Origin: Typhlomys cinereus | Taxonomy: Eukaryota; Chordata; Mammalia; Rodentia; Platacanthomyidae | Assembly: GCA_023101885.1 (NCBI GenBank) | Contig: JALPQD010000242.1 | Span: forward strand, 248,001-312,000 | DNA length: 64,000 nt | Reading direction: 5' to 3' | Shown: piece after piece, positions 12,807 to 24,705 of the stretch | Layout: each line of letters starts with the position of its first letter | Position numbering within the stretch: the stretch's first letter is position 1 | The notes under the pieces: generated by a model | Databases searched by the model: none | Told to the model about the DNA's origin: nothing | What the model saw: the letters and a program-made list of their open reading frames with translations, nothing else | Translations under genes and position numbers: made by a program

Positions 12807-15800
12807 GATGAGGCTGTGCAGTCGCACTGAGGCTGTGATGTCAGAAGAGACGCTTTGATATCACTGTGAGGCTGGGATGTTAACGTGAGGTTGTGATAAC
12901 ACAGTGATGTTGCGATAACAGTGGTGATAGACCATGATATCACAGTGTAGCTGAGATTTCAGTGGTTAGGCTGTGTGTCAGAAGTGAGGCCAATGTCAGT
13001 GATGAGGCTGAGGTGACACAGTGAGGCTGGGATGTCACTGGTGTGGCTATGATGACACAGCAGGGCTATGGCGTCACTGTTGAGGCTGTCATGTGAATGT
13101 GAGCCTGAGATATCAGTGATGAGGCTGTGGTGTCAGCGAGGCTAGGCAGGATGTCCGTGGTGTCACTGATGCTATGATTTCAAAGGATAGCCTCTTGTGT
13201 CAGTGAGTCTGTGATATCATAGGCGAAGCTGTGGTGTAATATTGAGACTGTGATCTCAGAAATGAATCTATAATGCCATAGTGAGGCTGTGATATCACTG
13301 TGAAGCTATGATGTCACTGTGAAGCTGTGATATCACAGAGAGGTTGTGATGCCACAGTGAGGTGTCGAGGTCACTGTGGAAGATGTGCTGTTATTGGCAA
13401 TGCTGATTTCACTATGAGGCTATTTTGTAACAGGTGAGTCTATAATGGAATAGGTTAAACTATGAGGTCTCAGTGAGGCTGTGAGGTCATTGTGAGGGTG
13501 TGATATCTGTGGGAAGATTGATGTCACAATGAGGCAGTGATGTAACATGTGAGGCTGTGGCGTAACTGTTTATTATGTCAAAGTCTATGATGCCACTGCT
13601 GAAGCTGTCAGGTCACTGTGAGCCTGTGCTATCTGTGGTGACACTGTGGTATCATAGTAAGGGTATGTAGGATACCAGTGGTTAGGCTGTGATGTCACAG
13701 TTTGGCTGTGATGTCACCATGAAGTTGTGATATCACAGTGAGGCTGTGACTTCACAGTGTGGCTGTGATGTCACCATGAAGCTATGATGTCATAGTGAGG
13801 CTATGCTGTCACAGTGCAGCTGTGAGGTCAGTGGTAAGGTTTTGATTTCAGATGTGAGACTGATGTGAGAGATGAGGCTGAGATGTCGCATTGACAATGT
13901 AATATAACTGGTGTGGCTGTGATGCCACAGTGAAGCTGTGATGTCACTGTGAGGTTGTGATGTCACAGTGAGGTTGTGATGTCAGTAGTGACCGTGCTTT
14001 CACAGGGAGACTGTGTCATTGGTGAGTCTGTATTGTCACTGAGGAGACTCTACTATCACAGTGAGTTTATTGTGTCAAACTGAGGCTGTGAGGTCATGGT
14101 GAGGCTATGATGTCAGAGGTGAAGCTTTATGTCACAGTGATGCTTTGATGTCACAGTATGGCTATGATGTCACAATGATGTTTTGAAGTCACTGTGAGGT
14201 TGTGATGTCACTGGGGAAGTTGTGATGTCACCGTGAGATTATGATGTCAATAGCGACTCTGTGATGTCATAGGGAGGTTGTCATGTTTCAGTGATCCTGT
14301 GAGGTCAGTGCCGAGGCTGTGGTGTCATTGTGAGGCTGTGAGGCTAGGTAGGATGTCAGTGATGAGGGTGTGATGTACCATTGAGGCTATGTTTCCAGAG
14401 GTGAGCCTGTGATGTCGTAGTGAGGCTCTGATGAAAGAGTGAGGCTATAATATCAGAATCGATGCTGTGATGTCTCAGTTGGGCAAGGATTTCAGAGGTT
14501 TGGCTGTGAAGTTATAGTGATGCTGTCATGTCACAGTGAAACTATAACCTCAGAGGTGCCCTGAAATGTCACAGTGAGGGATTGTTGTCACCAGTGATGT
14601 TGTGATATCACAGTGAGGCTGTGATGTCAGTGGATCGAGAGTATGATATCACAGTAAGGATGTGTTTTCAGGGGTTAGGCTGTGATATCAGAATGAGGTT
14701 GATGTGAGTGAAGAGGGTACAATGCCACAGTGAGGCTGGCATGTCACTGGTGAGGCTTTGATGTCACCATGTGGCTGTTGTGTCATCATGAGGCCATGTT
14801 GTCACAGAGATTTGGTGATGTCAAAGTGAAGGCTAAGAGGTCATAAAGAGACTGTGATAAGTGGCAAGGCTGATGTCACAGTGAAGCTCTGATGACATGT
14901 GATGTTGTGATGTCTCTGGAGAGATTTTGATAGCACAGTGAGGCTGTGAAGTCAGTGGTAAGGATGATGTCCTAATGAGGCTGTGATGTCCCTGGTGAAG
15001 GTGTGATGTCATAATAAGCCTGAGAAAGATGAAATAGTGAGTATATGATGTCACTTCAGTTGCAGTTACGTGACAGTGACTAGTGAGTTTGTGATGTCAA
15101 AGGCTGTGTTGTCACTGGTGTGGAAGTGATGTCAGTGTTCTGACTAATGTCAGAGGCCACGCTGATGTCACAGTGTGTCTGTGATGTCACTGTGAAGGTT
15201 GTATGTCACTGTGGACTGTCATGTTACCCTGAATAATTTCACTCTGGAAGGTGTGATGTCACGGGGATTTCAGAGGTGAACCTTTACCTAATAGTGATGC
15301 TTTGATGGCATGTTATGGCTGTGATGTCACAATGAAGATGTGTTGTCACTGTGAAGGTGTGATGTCAATAGCAACACTGTGGTGTCACAAGGAGGCTGTC
15401 ATGTTTCAGTGAGCCTGTGAGGTCAGTGCTGAGGCCATGTTGTCATTGTGTGGCAATGATATTAGTGTTCAGACTAATGTCAGTGGCTATGCTGATGTTG
15501 CAGTTGAGGCTGTGCTGTCACTGGTCAGGCTGTGATGTCACAGTGAGGCTCTGATGTCAGTGGTAAGACTGATGTCACAATGAGGCTGTGATGTGACAGG
15601 TGAGCCTGTAGTGTCAGTGGGCAGGCTGTGAGGTCACCATGAGGCTGTGATGTCACAGTGAGTATCTGATATTAGCGCTGATTCTATGAGATGTCAATGA
15701 GGCTGAGACTTCAGGCGTGAGACTTTGAATTCACAGAGAGGTTAAGATGCCATTGGTGAAACTGTTCAGTCACACTGTGGCTGTGATATCAGAGGAGAGG

Positions 15801-18800
15801 CTGTGATATCACTGTGAGCCTGTCCTATCAGTGGTGAGGCTGTGATGTTACAGTGAGTCTGTGCTGGCACGGTGTGGCTGTTATGTCATAGTGAGGCTGT
15901 GATGTCACAGTGAGGTTATAAACTCAGAATTGAGGGTGTGGTGTACAGTGAGGCTTTGATGTCATCTTGTGCCCGTGGTGTCACCATGAGCTTGTGATGT
16001 TACAGCGATTTGGTGATGTCAGGGTGGAGGCTGTGAAGTCACAGTGAGGCTCTGATGTCAATGACAAGACTGATATCACTTTGAGGCCAGGATGTAACAG
16101 GTGAGCCTGTGGTGTCAGGTTGTGAGCTCACTGTGAGGCTGATTCTTTGAGATGTCAGTGAGGCTGTGAAGTCAGGGGTGATGCTTGGATTTCACAGTGA
16201 GGTTAGATCATCAGTGGTGAGGCTGTGCAGTCACACTGAGGCTGTAATGTCAGAGGAGAGGCTGTAATATCATTGTGAGGTGGTGATGATACTGTGAGGT
16301 TGTGATATCACAGTGAAACTGTGATGTCAGTGTTGATAGACTATGACATTACAGTTCGGCTGAAATTTCAGTGGTTAGGCTGTGATGTCAGAAGTGAAGC
16401 TGATATAAGTGATGAGGCTCAGATGTTACTGAGGCTTTGATGTCACAATGAGGATGTGATGTCAGAAATGAGGCTATTAATTCCACAGTGATGGTGTGAT
16501 ATCACCGTGAAGCTTTGATGTCACTCTTAGTCTGCAACATCACAGAGAGATTGTAATGTTACAGTGAAGCTGTGAAATAACTGTAGAAGATGTGAGGTCA
16601 GTAGCAAGGCTGATTTCACCATGAAGCTATGCTAACAGATGAGTTTATGATGTAATAAGTTTGACTGTGAGGTCACAGTAAGAGTATGAGGGCACTGTGA
16701 GGCTGTGATTATCTGTGGGAAGAGGTTAGTCTGTTATGTCACAGTGAGGCTGTGATGTCAGGGGTTAGGCTGTGATGTCACAGTGAGGTTTCGATATCAA
16801 TAGCAACACTGTGATATCACAGGGAGGCTGTCATGTTTCAGTGAGCCTGTGAGGTAAGTGGTGAGGCTGTGGTGCCACAGTGAGGCTAGGTAAGATGTCA
16901 GTGATGATGGTGTGATAGCACATTGAGTCTATGATTTCAGAGGTGAGCCAGTGATGTCACAGTGAGTCTGTGATGTAACAGTAAGGCTAAAGCCTCCGTG
17001 GTCAGCCAATGATGTCACAGTGAGGTTGTGTTGTCACCAGTCATGCCGTGATATCACAGTGATGCTGAGATGTCAGTGAAGCATGACTATGACATCACAG
17101 TAAGGATGTAATTTTAGTGGTTAGACTCTGATATAAGAATGAGCCTGGTGTGAGTGATGAGGATATGATGTTACAGTGAGGCTAGCATGTCACTATGTGA
17201 GGTTATGATGCCACCATGAGGCTTTGATATCACTGTGTGACTGTGGTGACACTGTGACCCATGATGTCCCAGGGAGATGGTAATGTCATGGTGGAGGCTG
17301 TGAGGTCATAGTGAGACTGTGATGTCAGTGGCAAAGCTGATGTCACAGTGAGGCTATGATGGCAGAGATGATGCTGTGATGTCACATTGAGGTTGTGATG
17401 TCACAGTTAGGTTATGTCAGACGTGTGCATGTGATGTTACCATGAGGTTATTATGTCAGTGGCAAGGCTGAAATCACAGTGAGTTTGGGATGTCACAGTT
17501 AGGCTGTGATGGCATTGTCAGTTTGTAATGTCACAGTGAGACTGTGAGGACAGAGTGTGGCTATGATGTCACAGTATGGCTCTGATGACACAGTGATGTT
17601 GTGATGTCACTGAAGAGGTTTGGATGTCACAGTGAGGCTGTGATGTTAGTGGTGAGGCTGATGTCACAATGAGGCTGTAATGTCATTGGTGAAGGTGTAA
17701 TGTCACAATAATGCTGGAATATCAGTAGTGAGAAAAATGTCATAGTGAGTCTATGATGTGACTGGTGAGGCTATGATATCTGTGTTGGATCGCTTACATG
17801 ACAATGAAACTAGTGAGGCTGTGATGTCAAAGGCTGTGTTGTCACTGGCATGGCAATGATGTCAGTGTTCTGATTAATGTCAGTGGCGACATTGATGTCA
17901 CAGTTGAGGCTGTAGTGTCATTGGTGAGACTGTAATGTCACACTGAGGTTGTGATTTCACTCTGAAGGTTGTATGTTACTGTGGGCTGTCATGTTACTGT
18001 GAAGTGATATCACTCTGGAAGCTGTGATGTCAACGTAAGGCTGTAATTTTACTGGTTATGGAGTGATGTCACAATAAGGATGGAATGTCAGTGCTGAGAA
18101 ATATTTCGTACTGAGTCTTTGATGTCAGTGGTGAACCCTTTACATGACACTGACTTGGTGAGGCTGTGACATAAAAGGCTGTGTTGTCACTGGAGTGCCA
18201 GTGATGTCAGTGTTCTCACTAATGTCAGTTCTGATGCTGATGTCAAAGGTGAGGCTGTGCTGTCACTGGTGAGGCAATGATGTCACTGTGAGTCTCTGAT
18301 GTCACTGTGAAGGTTGTATGTCACTGAGAGCTGTCATGTCATCATGACTTGATATAACTCTGGTGAGACTATACAGTCAGTGAGGAAGATGTGATGTCAG
18401 TGGCAATGCTGATTTCACCATGAGGCAATGATATAACACTCATGTCTATAATGCATCACGTCAGATTATGAGGTCACAGTGAGGCTGTGTGGTCACTGTG
18501 ATGCTGTGATATCTGTGGGAAGATTGATGTCACAATGAGGCATTTATGTAACATGTGAGACTGTGGTGTCACTGTTTATGATGTCAAACCTATGATGTCC
18601 TACACATATGTCACAGTGAGGCTGTGATGTAACCTGTGAAGCTATGATGTCACTATTTGTGATATCAAAGGTTGTCACTGCTGAGTCTTTCAGGTCAGTG
18701 TGAGCCATGCTATATGGTGAGATTAAATATGATATTAATGGTGAGGCTGTGATGTCACAGTGTGGCTTCACAGCTGTGAAGTCTGTAGTTAGACTGTGAT

Positions 18801-21310
18801 TTCAGAAGTGAGACCAATATAAATGATGAGGCTGAAATGTCGCATTGACATTTTGGTATAACTGGTGAGGCTGTAATGCCACTGGGAGGATATGATGTCA
18901 CCATGATGCTGTGATGTCACTGGTGAGATTGTGATATCACAGTGAATCTGTCCTATCAGTGCTGGCTGTGATGGCACAGTGTGTCTGTGATGTCACAGTG
19001 AGGTTGTGATGTCACAGTGAGGTTGTGATGACAGTAGTGACTATGCTTTCAAGGAAATCTATGTCATTGGGGAGATTGTATTGTCCCTGGTTAGGCTCTA
19101 GTGGCACAGTAAGTTTATCGTGTCAAACTGAGGTCGTTATGTCATAATAAGGCTATGATATCAGAGATGAAGCTTTATATCACAGTGATGTTTTCATGGC
19201 ATGGTATGGCATGGCATGATATGCTTGGATATCACAGTGAGGTGGTGATGTCAAAAACGACACTGTGGTGTCACAGGGAGGTTATGCTTCAGTAAGCCTG
19301 TGAGGTCAGTTGTGAAGCTATGGTGTCATTCTGAGGCTAGGTCAGATGTCATTGATGAGGGTGTGTCACTATGAGCCATGCTATATATGGTGAAATTAAA
19401 TATGATACCAGTAGTAAAGCTGTGATGTCATAGTGTGGCTGTGATATCGCCATGATACTGTGATGTTACAGTAAGGTAGTGATGTTAGAGTAAGGTAGTG
19501 ATGTTACAGTGAGACTGTGATGTTACAGTGAGGCTGTTTTGTCACAGTGCAGCTGTGAAGTCTGTGGTTAGGCTGTCACATTGAGGCTATGATTTCAGAG
19601 GTGAACCTGTGATGTCATAGTCAGGCAGTTACCAAACATTGAGGGTGTAATGTCAGAGTCGATGCTGTGTTGTCACAATTAGTTAATTATTTTAGAGGTT
19701 AACTGGGATTTTATAGTGAGGCCATCATGTCACAGTGAGGCTGTGATGTTAGTGGAGACAGATTAAGACATCACAGTAAGGATGTGATTTCAGTGGTTAG
19801 GCTGTAGTAACAGAGTGAAGCTGAGGTGAGTGATGGCAGTATGATGTCATAGTGAGGCTGGCATATCACTGGTGAGGCTGTGATCACCTGTGACTGTGGT
19901 GTCACTGTGAGCATGTGAAGTCACAGGGAGTTGGTGATGTCACGGTGGAGGCTGTGAGGTCCCAGTGAGACTATGATGTCGGTGGCAAGGCTGGTGTCAC
20001 AGTGAGGCTATGATGTCAGAGGTGATGCTGTGATATCAAACTGAGGCTATGATATCACAGTGAAGTTTTGTCAGACTTCTGTATGTGACATCACCAAGAG
20101 GCTATTATGTCAGTGGAAAAGCTGATGTTACAGTGAGTTTGTGATGTCACAGTGAGGCTGTGATGTCACTGTCAAGTTGTAATGTCACAGTGAGGCTGTA
20201 GGACACAGTGTCGCTATGATGTCACAGTGATGATGATACAGTGATGTCTTATTGTTACTGGAGAGGTTTTGATGGCAGAGTGAGGCTGTGATGTTAGTAG
20301 TGTGGCTGATGTCACAATGAACCTGTGATGTCACTGGTGAAAGTGTGATGTCACAATAAGGCTGGAATGTCAATGGTGAGAAAGATGTCATAGTGAGTCT
20401 ATAATGTCACTAGTGAGGTTATAATGTCAGTGGTGAACCTACTATATATCAATGACACTGTTGAGGCTGTAATATCAAAGATGTGTTGTCAATGGTGTGT
20501 CAATGATGTCATCATTCTGACTTATGTAAGTGGTGATGGTAATGTCTCAGGTGAGTCTGTGCTGTCATTGTTGAGGCTGTGATGTAACTGTGAAGATTTT
20601 AAGTCACTATGGGCTGTCACATCACCATGAGGTGATATTACTCTGGAGCAGGAATGTCACTGTGTCTGTGACGTCACTGGCAAGACTAATATCCCAATGA
20701 GTCTATCATGTAACAGGTGAGCCTATTTGTCAGTGGGCAGGCTGTGAGATCACTAAGAGGCTGTGATGTTTCAGTGAGACTCTGATGTTAAGGCTGATTC
20801 TATGAGATGTCAGTGAGGCTGTGATGTCAGGGGTGATTCTTGGATTTCACAGTGAGGTTAGGACAGCAGTGTGAGGCTGTGCAAACACACTGAAGCTGTG
20901 ATGTCAGAGGAGAGACTGTGATGTCACTGTGAGGTGGTGATGAGGTTGTGTCATCACAGTGAGGCTGTGAGGCCACTCTGATGCTGTGATATCTGTCAGA
21001 AGATTGATGTCACAATGAAACAGTGATGTATCATGTGTTGTTGTTATGTCACTGTTTATGATATTAAAGGCTGTCACTGCTAAGGCTGTCACATCATTCT
21101 GAGCCTATTCTATGGTGAGGCTGTGGTGTCCCAGTAAAGCTAAGTAGGATACCAGTTGTGAGGCTGTGATATCACAGTGAGGCTGTGCTAGCACAGTGTG
21201 GCTGTGATGTCACAGTGTGGTTGTGATGTCACAGTGAGGTTGTGATGTCAGTAGTGACTTGCTTTCACAGGGAGACTATGTCTTTGGTGAGGCTGTATTG
21301 TCAGTGGTGG

Positions 21311-21356
21311 CATATGGCTATACCATGCCATCAAAGCATCACTATCATGTAAAGCT
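21311..21356 (-). repeat. Second in-place microinversion inside S1
   Basis: These 46 bp read as reverse-complement S1. The flipped text corresponds to AGCTTTATG...GATGCTTTGATGGCA...GGTATGGC, followed by forward ATCACAATGAGGCTGTGATG, which is the normal continuation. It overlaps the same part of the higher-order repeat as the inversion at 5089-5158. Confidence 0.75.
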
Positions 21357-24300
21357 ATCACAATGAGGCTGTGATGCCACAGTGAAGTTTTGAATACAAT
21401 AGCTACACTGTGATGTCACAAGGAGGCTGTCATGTTTCAGTGAACCAGTGAAGTCAGTGGTGAGGCTGTGTTGTTCCTTGTGTGCTAATGATGTTAGTGT
21501 TCTGACTAGTGTCAGTGGCAATGCTGATGTTACAGGTGAGGCTGTGTTGTCCCTGGTGAGCCTGTGATGTCACAGTGAGTCTATGATATCAGTGGTAAGA
21601 ATGATGCCACAATGAATCTATGATGTAACAGGTGAGCCTGTGGTATCAGTGGGCAGACTGTTAGTTCACGGTGAGGCTGTGATGTCACAGTGAGGCTGTG
21701 ATGTCACTGTCAAGTCATAATGTCACAGTGAGGCTGTGAGAACACTGTGTGGTTATAATGTCACAAAGAAGCTATGTCAGGGGTATGCATGTGATTTCAC
21801 CATGAGGTTATTGTGTGTGTGTGGTGAGGCTGATGTCACAGAGAGTTTGTGATGTCAATGTGAGGCTGTGATGTCACTGTTAGGTTGTAATGTCACAATG
21901 AGCCTGTGAGGACACAGTGTGGCTATGATGTCACAGTGAGGCTCTGATGACACAGTGATGTGATATCAATGGAGAAGTTTGGATGGCACAGTGAGGCTGT
22001 GATGTTAGTGGTGAGGAAAATGTCACAATGAGGCTGTGATTTCACTGGCAAAGGTGCGATGTCGCAATAAGACTAGCATGTCAGTGGTGAGAAAGATGTC
22101 ATAGTGAGTCTGTGATGTCACTATTGAGGCTATGATGGTAGTGGTGAACCTGTTATGTGACAGTGACACAGGTGAGGCTCTGACGTCAAAGGCTATGTTG
22201 TTACTGGTGTTGCAGTGATGTCAGTGATCTGACTAACGTCAGTGGTGCCACTGATATCACAGGTGAGGTGTAATATCACTGATGATTCTGTGATGTTACA
22301 ATGAGGCTGTGATATAACTGTGAAAGTTGTATGTCATTGTGGGCTGACATGTCACCTTAAGGTGATTTCACTCTGGAATCTGTGTCACACTGAGGCTATA
22401 ATATCATGGTGAGCCTGTCATATTAGTGGTGAGGCTGTGATGTCACAGTGAGACTGTGACTTCAGGGGTGATGCTTGGATTTCACAGTGAGGTTACAATT
22501 TCAATGGTGAGGCTGTGGAGTCACATTGAGACTGTGATGTCAAAGGAGAGGCTGTAATGTCACTGTGAGCCTGTCTTATCAGTGGTGAGGCTGTGATGTT
22601 ACAATGAGACTCTGCTGGCACATTGTGACTGTGATGTCACAATGAGGTTGTGATGTCACATGAGGTTGTGATGTCAGTAGTGACTGTGCTTTCATAGGGA
22701 GACTATGTCATTGGTTAGGCTGTACTGTCATTGGTGAGGCTCTAATGCCATACAGAGTTTATTGTGTCAAACTAAGACTGTGATGTCACAGTGCAGCTAA
22801 GATGTCCGAGGTGAAGCTTTATATTACAGTGATGTTTTGATGGCAAGATGTGGATGTGATGTCACATTGAGGCTGTGATGTCACTATGAGGTTGTGATAT
22901 AACTCAGGAAGTTATGATGTCACAGTGAGGTGTGATGTCAATAGTGACACTGTGGTGTCATAGGGAGGTTCTCATGTTTCAGTGAGCTTGTGAGGTCAGT
23001 GGTGAGGCTATGATGCCATAGTGAGTCTTAGTAATAAGTTAGTGATGAGGGTATGGTGCCGTATAGAGACAATGATTTCAGAGGTAAGCCTGTGATGTCA
23101 TAGTGAGAGTGTGAGGTCACAGTGAGGCTACAACCTCAGAGGTGATGCTGTGATGTCACAATGAGGCTGTGATGCAACCATGAGATGTTGCTGTCACCAT
23201 ATGGTTGTGGTGTCACTGTAAGACTGTGATGTCAGAGTGAGGCTGTGATGCCATAATAAGGTTTTTATGTCACCATGAAGCTGTGTTGTCACAGTGAGGT
23301 TGGGATGCCACAGTGAGGTTTTGATGTTACAGTGACGGTGTGATGTCAGTAGTGACTGCGCTTTCACAGGGAGACTATGTCATTGGTGAGGCTGTATGAT
23401 CACTGGTGAGGCTCTAATGTCACGGTGAGTTTACTGTGTCAAACAGGCTATGATGTCACCATGAGGCTATGATGTCAGAGGTGAAACTTTATGTCAGACT
23501 GCTGTGATGTTACATATTAAGTTGTGATGTCACAGTGATGTTGTGATGTCAATAGCGACACTGTGGTGTCATAAGGAGGCTCTCATGTTTCAATAAGCCT
23601 GTGAAGTCAGTGGTGAGGCTGTGGGATGTCAGCGATGATGGTGTGATTTTGAATTGAGGCTATGATTTCAGAGGTGAGCCTGTGATGTCATAGTGAAGCT
23701 GTGATGAAACAGTGAAACTATATTTTCATGGTCCATTCTGTGATGTGACAGTTAGGCAATGATTTCAAATGTGGAGCCTCTGATATCATAGTGAGGCCGT
23801 CATGTCACAGTGAGGCTATAACCACAGGGGTGAGGCTGTGATATCACAGTGAGTCTGTGATGTTAGTGGAGCATGACTATGATATCATAGTTAGGATGTG
23901 ATTTCAGAATTTAGGCTATGATATCAGAATAAGTCTAATGTGAGTAATGCGGGTATGATGTAACAGGGAGGCTGGGATGTCACTGGTGAGGATATGATGC
24001 CACAGTGAGGCATTGATTTCATCGTGTGGTTATGGTGTCGCCATGAGCCCATGATGTCACAGGGAGTTGTTGATGTCATGATGGAGGCTCTGAGGTCACA
24101 GTTAGTCTGTGATGTCACTGTCAAGTTGTAATGTCACAGTGAGGCTATGTCAGAGGTGTGCATGTGATTTCACCATGAGGCTATTATGTCAGTGACAAGG
24201 CTGATGTCACAGAGTTGTGATGTCATACTAAGGCTCTGATGGCACTCTCTGGTCGTATGGTCACAGTGAGGCTCTGAGTACACAGTGATGTTGTGATGTC

Positions 24301-24705
24301 ACTGGAGAGGTTTTGTTGGCACAGTGAGGCTGTGGTGTCACTACTGTGACTGTCATGTGACCATGAGTCTGAAATTTCAGTGATGAGGCTGTGGTTTCAT
24401 AGCAATGCTAGGGAAGATTTCCGTGATGTCACTGTTGCTATGATGTCAGAGGTTAGCCTGTTATGTTACATTGAGTTTGTGATGTCAGAGGTGAGGCTGT
24501 GATGTCACAGTAAGAATGTGATGTCAGAAATGAGGCTATGATGTGATAATGAGGCTGTGCTATCACTGTGAAGCTGTGATGTCATTATGAGGCTGTGACA
24601 TCACAGAGAAATTGTGATGCCACAGTGAGGCTGTGACGTCACTGAGGAAGATGTGATCTCAGTGGCAATGCTGATTTCACCATGACACTATGATGTGACA
24701 GGTGA

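Larger units (their letters stand above)
2713..24705 (+). repeat. Satellite S1, main segment (19-bp units in a 2.0-2.7 kb higher-order repeat)
   Basis: About 22 kb of 19-bp units. Most contain TGATGTCA or a one-base variant. Recognisable variant units recur in the same order. One is the CTAGGTAGGATGTCAGTGATGA-type unit, near 5360, 7376, 9505, 11651, 14344, 16884, 19340 and 23030. Another is the GTTCTGACTAATGTCAG-type unit, near 2890, 3990, 8140, 12550, 15137, 17867, 20514 and 22223. A third is the GTTTATTGTGTCAAACTGAG-type unit, near 4724, 11418 and 14065. Short open frames of 60-75 codons are periodic by-products. No gene or other insertion is seen. Confidence 0.95.

Noticed and set aside
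1..24705. Regular repeats with spacers, as in a CRISPR array
   Set aside because: Units are contiguous, degenerate and 19 bp, with no constant repeat and unique spacers. The surroundings are rodent-like and there are no cas genes.
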